This document shows, piece after piece, positions 6,872 through 9,042 of a DNA stretch of 9,042 bases. The notes under the pieces are model-generated. The model had not been told where the DNA came from, did no database searches, and was given only the letters and a program-made list of their open reading frames with translations. How positions within the stretch are numbered: the stretch's first letter is position 1; the number at the start of each line of letters is the position of its first letter. The DNA is taken from positions 43,799 to 52,840 of the forward strand of contig DKKK01000118.1 in NCBI GenBank assembly GCA_002455215.1, read 5' to 3'. Position numbers and translations under genes: made by a program. The DNA comes from Anaerolineales bacterium UBA6668 (GTDB lineage Bacteria; Chloroflexota; Anaerolineae; Anaerolineales; UBA6668).

Positions 6872-9042
6872 ATGAAAAAACGATTTGCAATCTTGAGTGC
6901 ATTGGTAGGAACGAGCTTGATTCTGGGTGCGTGTACCCCCCCCGCCACACCAGAACCAACCGCTGTACCTGCCACCGAAGCCCCAGCCGAAGCGACCACC
7001 GCTCCTGCTGGTGATGCCCTGCCCGATTTGGGCGGACGTGAAGTGACCATTGCCGTTGAAAATGCTTACTTGCCTTTCAACTACATTGACCCTGCAACCG
7101 GCACAGCCGCTGGCTGGGATTATGATGTGTTGAATGAATTGGGCAAACGCTTGAACTTCAAGCCCATGTACCAACAAACCGGTTGGGACACAATGATTGC
7201 CGCAGTCGCCGATGGACAATTTGACATGGCGGCAGATGGCATTACCATTACCGAAGAACGCGCTCAAACCGTGGACTTCTCGCTTGGCTACATCAAGACC
7301 GAACAAATTTTGTTGGTCCGTGTTGATGAAGACCGTTTTGCTGGGATTGATGATTTGGTGGCGAATACCGAATCCAAGCTTGGCGAACAAGTTGGCACCA
7401 CCAACTATGAAAAAGCGGTTGAATTGGTGGGCAATGACCGTGTGGTCTCCTTCGAACAATTCCCATTGGCAATTCAAGCTTTGATTGCTGGCGATGTGGA
7501 TGGCGTTTTGATTGACTCCACCGCTGGGCAAGGCTATCAAGGCGCACAATCTGACAAGGTGAAGATTGTTGGCGAACCTGTCACCAGCGATTCGCTTGGC
7601 TTTGTCTTCCCGAAAGGTAGCGATTTGGTTGCCCCAATCAATGCCGGTTTGGAATCCATGATTAAGGATGGCACGTTGCAAGCGATTAACGCCAAATTCT
7701 TTGGTCCAGATTTCAATGTCACCTATGATGATTTATTCCCAGCCGAAGCAACTGACTTCAAAGCCTGCCAAGTCACCGATGTGGGTGGTATTGACGACAA
7801 GAGCTTCAATGCCAACGCTTGGATTGGTGCAGAACGTGCCGCCGCTGACTTGGGAGTAGAAGCCAAGTATTTGGAAAGCCAACAACAAACCGACTACGAA
7901 AAGAACATCAACGCCTTTATCGAAGATGAATGCGACCTGATTGTGACAGTCGGCTTCTTGCTCGGTGATGCCACCAAAGCCGGTGCCGAAGCCAACCCCG
8001 ATACCAACTTCGCTATCATTGACTTTGCCTATGACCCGACCATTCCGAATGTGAAGGGCATCACCTTCCAAATTGACGAAGCCGGTTTCTTGGCTGGTTA
8101 CATCGCCGCCGCCGCTACCAAGACGGGGATTGTTGCCACCTATGGGGGTATCAACATTCCGCCAGTGACCGCCTTCATGGATGGTTATGTGTACGGTGTA
8201 CGCTACTACAACGAACAAAACGGCACGGATGTGCAAGTGTTGGGTTGGGATCCTGAAAAGCAAGATGGTTCCTTCACCGGCAACTTTGAATCCACCGATG
8301 ACGGACGCAACATGGCAATCTCCTTCATGGACGAAGGCGCCGATGTCATTTTGCCCGTAGCAGGCCCCGTTGGTTTGGGTAGTGCCGCCGCCGTGCAAGA
8401 ACGCGGTGACGCCTGGATTATCGGCGTGGACGTGGACTGGACTGTCAGTGCCCCCGAATTTGCCGATATCGTGTTGACCAGCATCCTAAAGCGCATTGAC
8501 AATGGCGTGTACGCCGTGACCGAAGAAGCCGCAGGCGGTGCCTTTGAAGGTGGCGTGTATGTTGGCAATTTGGAAAACGAAGGCGTGGGTGTATCTGACG
8601 TAGCAAAAGCCGCTGGCATTGACGTTTCTGCTGACTTGGAAGAGATCAAGGCAGGCATTATTGATGGTTCCATCCTGACCAGCCCCAGCGATACCGTTAG
8701 CGAAGCCCCAGCAGTCGCTGAAGGTTTCAAAGCCTGCCAAGTCACCGATGTGGGTGGTATTGACGACAAGAGTTTCAATGCCAACGCCTGGATTGGTGCA
8801 GAACGTGCCGCCACGGACTTGGGCATTGAAGCCAAGTATTTGGAAAGCCAACAACAAACCGACTACGAAAAGAACATCAACGCCTTTATCGAAGATGAAT
8901 GCGACCTAATTGTGACAGTCGGCTTCTTGCTCGGTGATGCCACCAAAGCCGGTGCCGAAGCCAACCCCGATACCAACTTCGCCATCATTGACTTTGCCTA
9001 TGACCCGACCATTTCGAACGTGAAGGGCATCACCTTCCAAAT
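6872..9042 (+). CDS. Lipoprotein receptor fusing a GlnH-like domain to tandem BMP/PnrA-like domains (runs off right edge)
   Basis: From ATG 6872 one frame stays open for 723 codons to the window end; the C-terminus is missing. Residues 1-21 are a lipoprotein signal with lipobox LGAC (Cys21), then a Pro/Ala/Thr linker to about 52. Residues about 55-288 form an SBP_bac_3 (GlnH-like) amino-acid-binding domain: GWDYDVLNELGKRL (81-94), ITITEERAQTVDFS (124-137) with R130 as expected carboxylate ligand, GTTNYE (175-180) and D215 as expected amino-group ligand. Residues 296 to about 600 form a complete BMP (PnrA-like, Med) domain: DVGGIDDKSFNANAW (303-317), VTVGFLLGDAT (358-368), GVDVDW (518-523). 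After a linker (601-618) a second BMP domain starts at 619 and is cut by the edge. BMP proteins bind nucleosides. C299/C354 and C622/C677 recur in both copies and might form disulfides. A surface-tethered receptor for both amino acid and nucleoside importers is inferred; a sensing role is an alternative. Confidence 0.9.
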   Translation, partial: MKKRFAILSALVGTSLILGACTPPATPEPTAVPATEAPAEATTAPAGDALPDLGGREVTIAVENAYLPFNYIDPATGTAAGWDYDVLNELGKRLNFKPMYQQTGWDTMIAAVADGQFDMAADGITITEERAQTVDFSLGYIKTEQILLVRVDEDRFAGIDDLVANTESKLGEQVGTTNYEKAVELVGNDRVVSFEQFPLAIQALIAGDVDGVLIDSTAGQGYQGAQSDKVKIVGEPVTSDSLGFVFPKGSDLVAPINAGLESMIKDGTLQAINAKFFGPDFNVTYDDLFPAEATDFKACQVTDVGGIDDKSFNANAWIGAERAAADLGVEAKYLESQQQTDYEKNINAFIEDECDLIVTVGFLLGDATKAGAEANPDTNFAIIDFAYDPTIPNVKGITFQIDEAGFLAGYIAAAATKTGIVATYGGINIPPVTAFMDGYVYGVRYYNEQNGTDVQVLGWDPEKQDGSFTGNFESTDDGRNMAISFMDEGADVILPVAGPVGLGSAAAVQERGDAWIIGVDVDWTVSAPEFADIVLTSILKRIDNGVYAVTEEAAGGAFEGGVYVGNLENEGVGVSDVAKAAGIDVSADLEEIKAGIIDGSILTSPSDTVSEAPAVAEGFKACQVTDVGGIDDKSFNANAWIGAERAATDLGIEAKYLESQQQTDYEKNINAFIEDECDLIVTVGFLLGDATKAGAEANPDTNFAIIDFAYDPTISNVKGITFQ
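7757..8073 (+). repeat. Internal duplication, copy 1 (start of BMP domain 1)
   Basis: This segment matches 8726-9042 at 306 of 317 bases by manual alignment without gaps, offset exactly 969 nt (323 codons). Only 3 of 105 encoded residues differ (A to T, V to I, P to S). It begins at the TTCAAAGCC codons for FKACQVTD. The copy extends at least to the window edge, so the true match length is unknown. Confidence 0.95.
8726..9042 (+). repeat. Internal duplication, copy 2 (start of BMP domain 2, open at edge)
   Basis: This is the second copy of 7757-8073. The sequences diverge immediately upstream of TTCAAAGCC: copy 1 follows a GlnH-like C-terminus (AEATD) and copy 2 follows the inter-domain linker (APAVAEG). 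The left boundary of the duplication is therefore at the domain boundary. Most of the 11 changes are in third codon positions, so the copies have been under protein-level selection or gene conversion since duplication. Confidence 0.95.

Noticed and set aside
6872..7756. Separate glnH-like gene ending before the BMP domain
   Set aside because: There is no stop codon, start codon with ribosome binding site, or second signal peptide between the domains; the frame continues through the junction.
6845..8835. Long minus-strand frames (278, 221 and 209 codons) opposite the receptor gene
   Set aside because: They overlap a strongly supported coding frame with lipobox and domain motifs, have no recognisable motifs and arise from codon bias; two share sequence only because the BMP repeat lies beneath them.

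Overview
The window reads as bacterial chromosome, most likely from Chloroflexota and probably class Anaerolineae. This is inferred from style: a lipoprotein with a Pro/Thr/Ala linker, a secreted protein with SdrD-B-like domains followed by a 'TPT'-type low-complexity stretch, roughly balanced GC content, and several genes without a Shine-Dalgarno sequence. No rRNA or other taxonomic marker is present, so the assignment is tentative. I see no tRNA, rRNA, CRISPR array, transposase or phage gene.

Layout from left to right. (1) Bases 1-1323, minus strand: the N-terminal 441 codons of a large secreted surface protein that runs off the left edge. It has a signal/anchor segment, two SdrD-B-like domains with Ca-binding-type loops, a third loop, and a Pro/Thr-rich spacer. 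(2) A divergent intergenic region with a good promoter for that gene. (3) Bases 1500-2456, plus: queG, epoxyqueuosine reductase, the last step of queuosine synthesis. (4) Bases 2685-4448: a PepF-like M3-family oligoendopeptidase. (5) Bases 4455-5495: tsaD, the catalytic protein for tRNA t6A37 synthesis, 6 bp after the peptidase. (6) Bases 5511-6320: a polar amino acid ABC transporter permease, 15 bp after tsaD. (7) A 551-bp gap with an unusual density of inverted repeats, then a promoter and a hairpin-containing leader. (8) Bases 6872 to the right edge: an open lipoprotein gene.

The most notable item is gene (8). One uninterrupted frame joins a lipoprotein signal, a GlnH-like amino-acid-binding domain (SBP_bac_3), a complete BMP/PnrA-like nucleoside-binding domain, and the start of a second BMP domain. 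The visible part of the second BMP copy matches the first at 306 of 317 bases with an exact 969-nt offset, so it is a recent in-frame tandem duplication. The GlnH and BMP families normally serve different kinds of ABC importer, so a single protein carrying both is a candidate for an undescribed multi-ligand receptor. Its probable partner, the permease of gene (6), belongs to the amino acid class only. No ATPase subunit is visible; it may lie beyond the right edge.

Two genes here are for tRNA modification (queG, tsaD), one for peptide degradation (pepF-like) and two for nutrient uptake. Spacing suggests that pepF, tsaD and the permease could be co-transcribed, while the receptor gene has its own promoter and leader. 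Both edge genes are open at the window boundary, and their full lengths are unknown.
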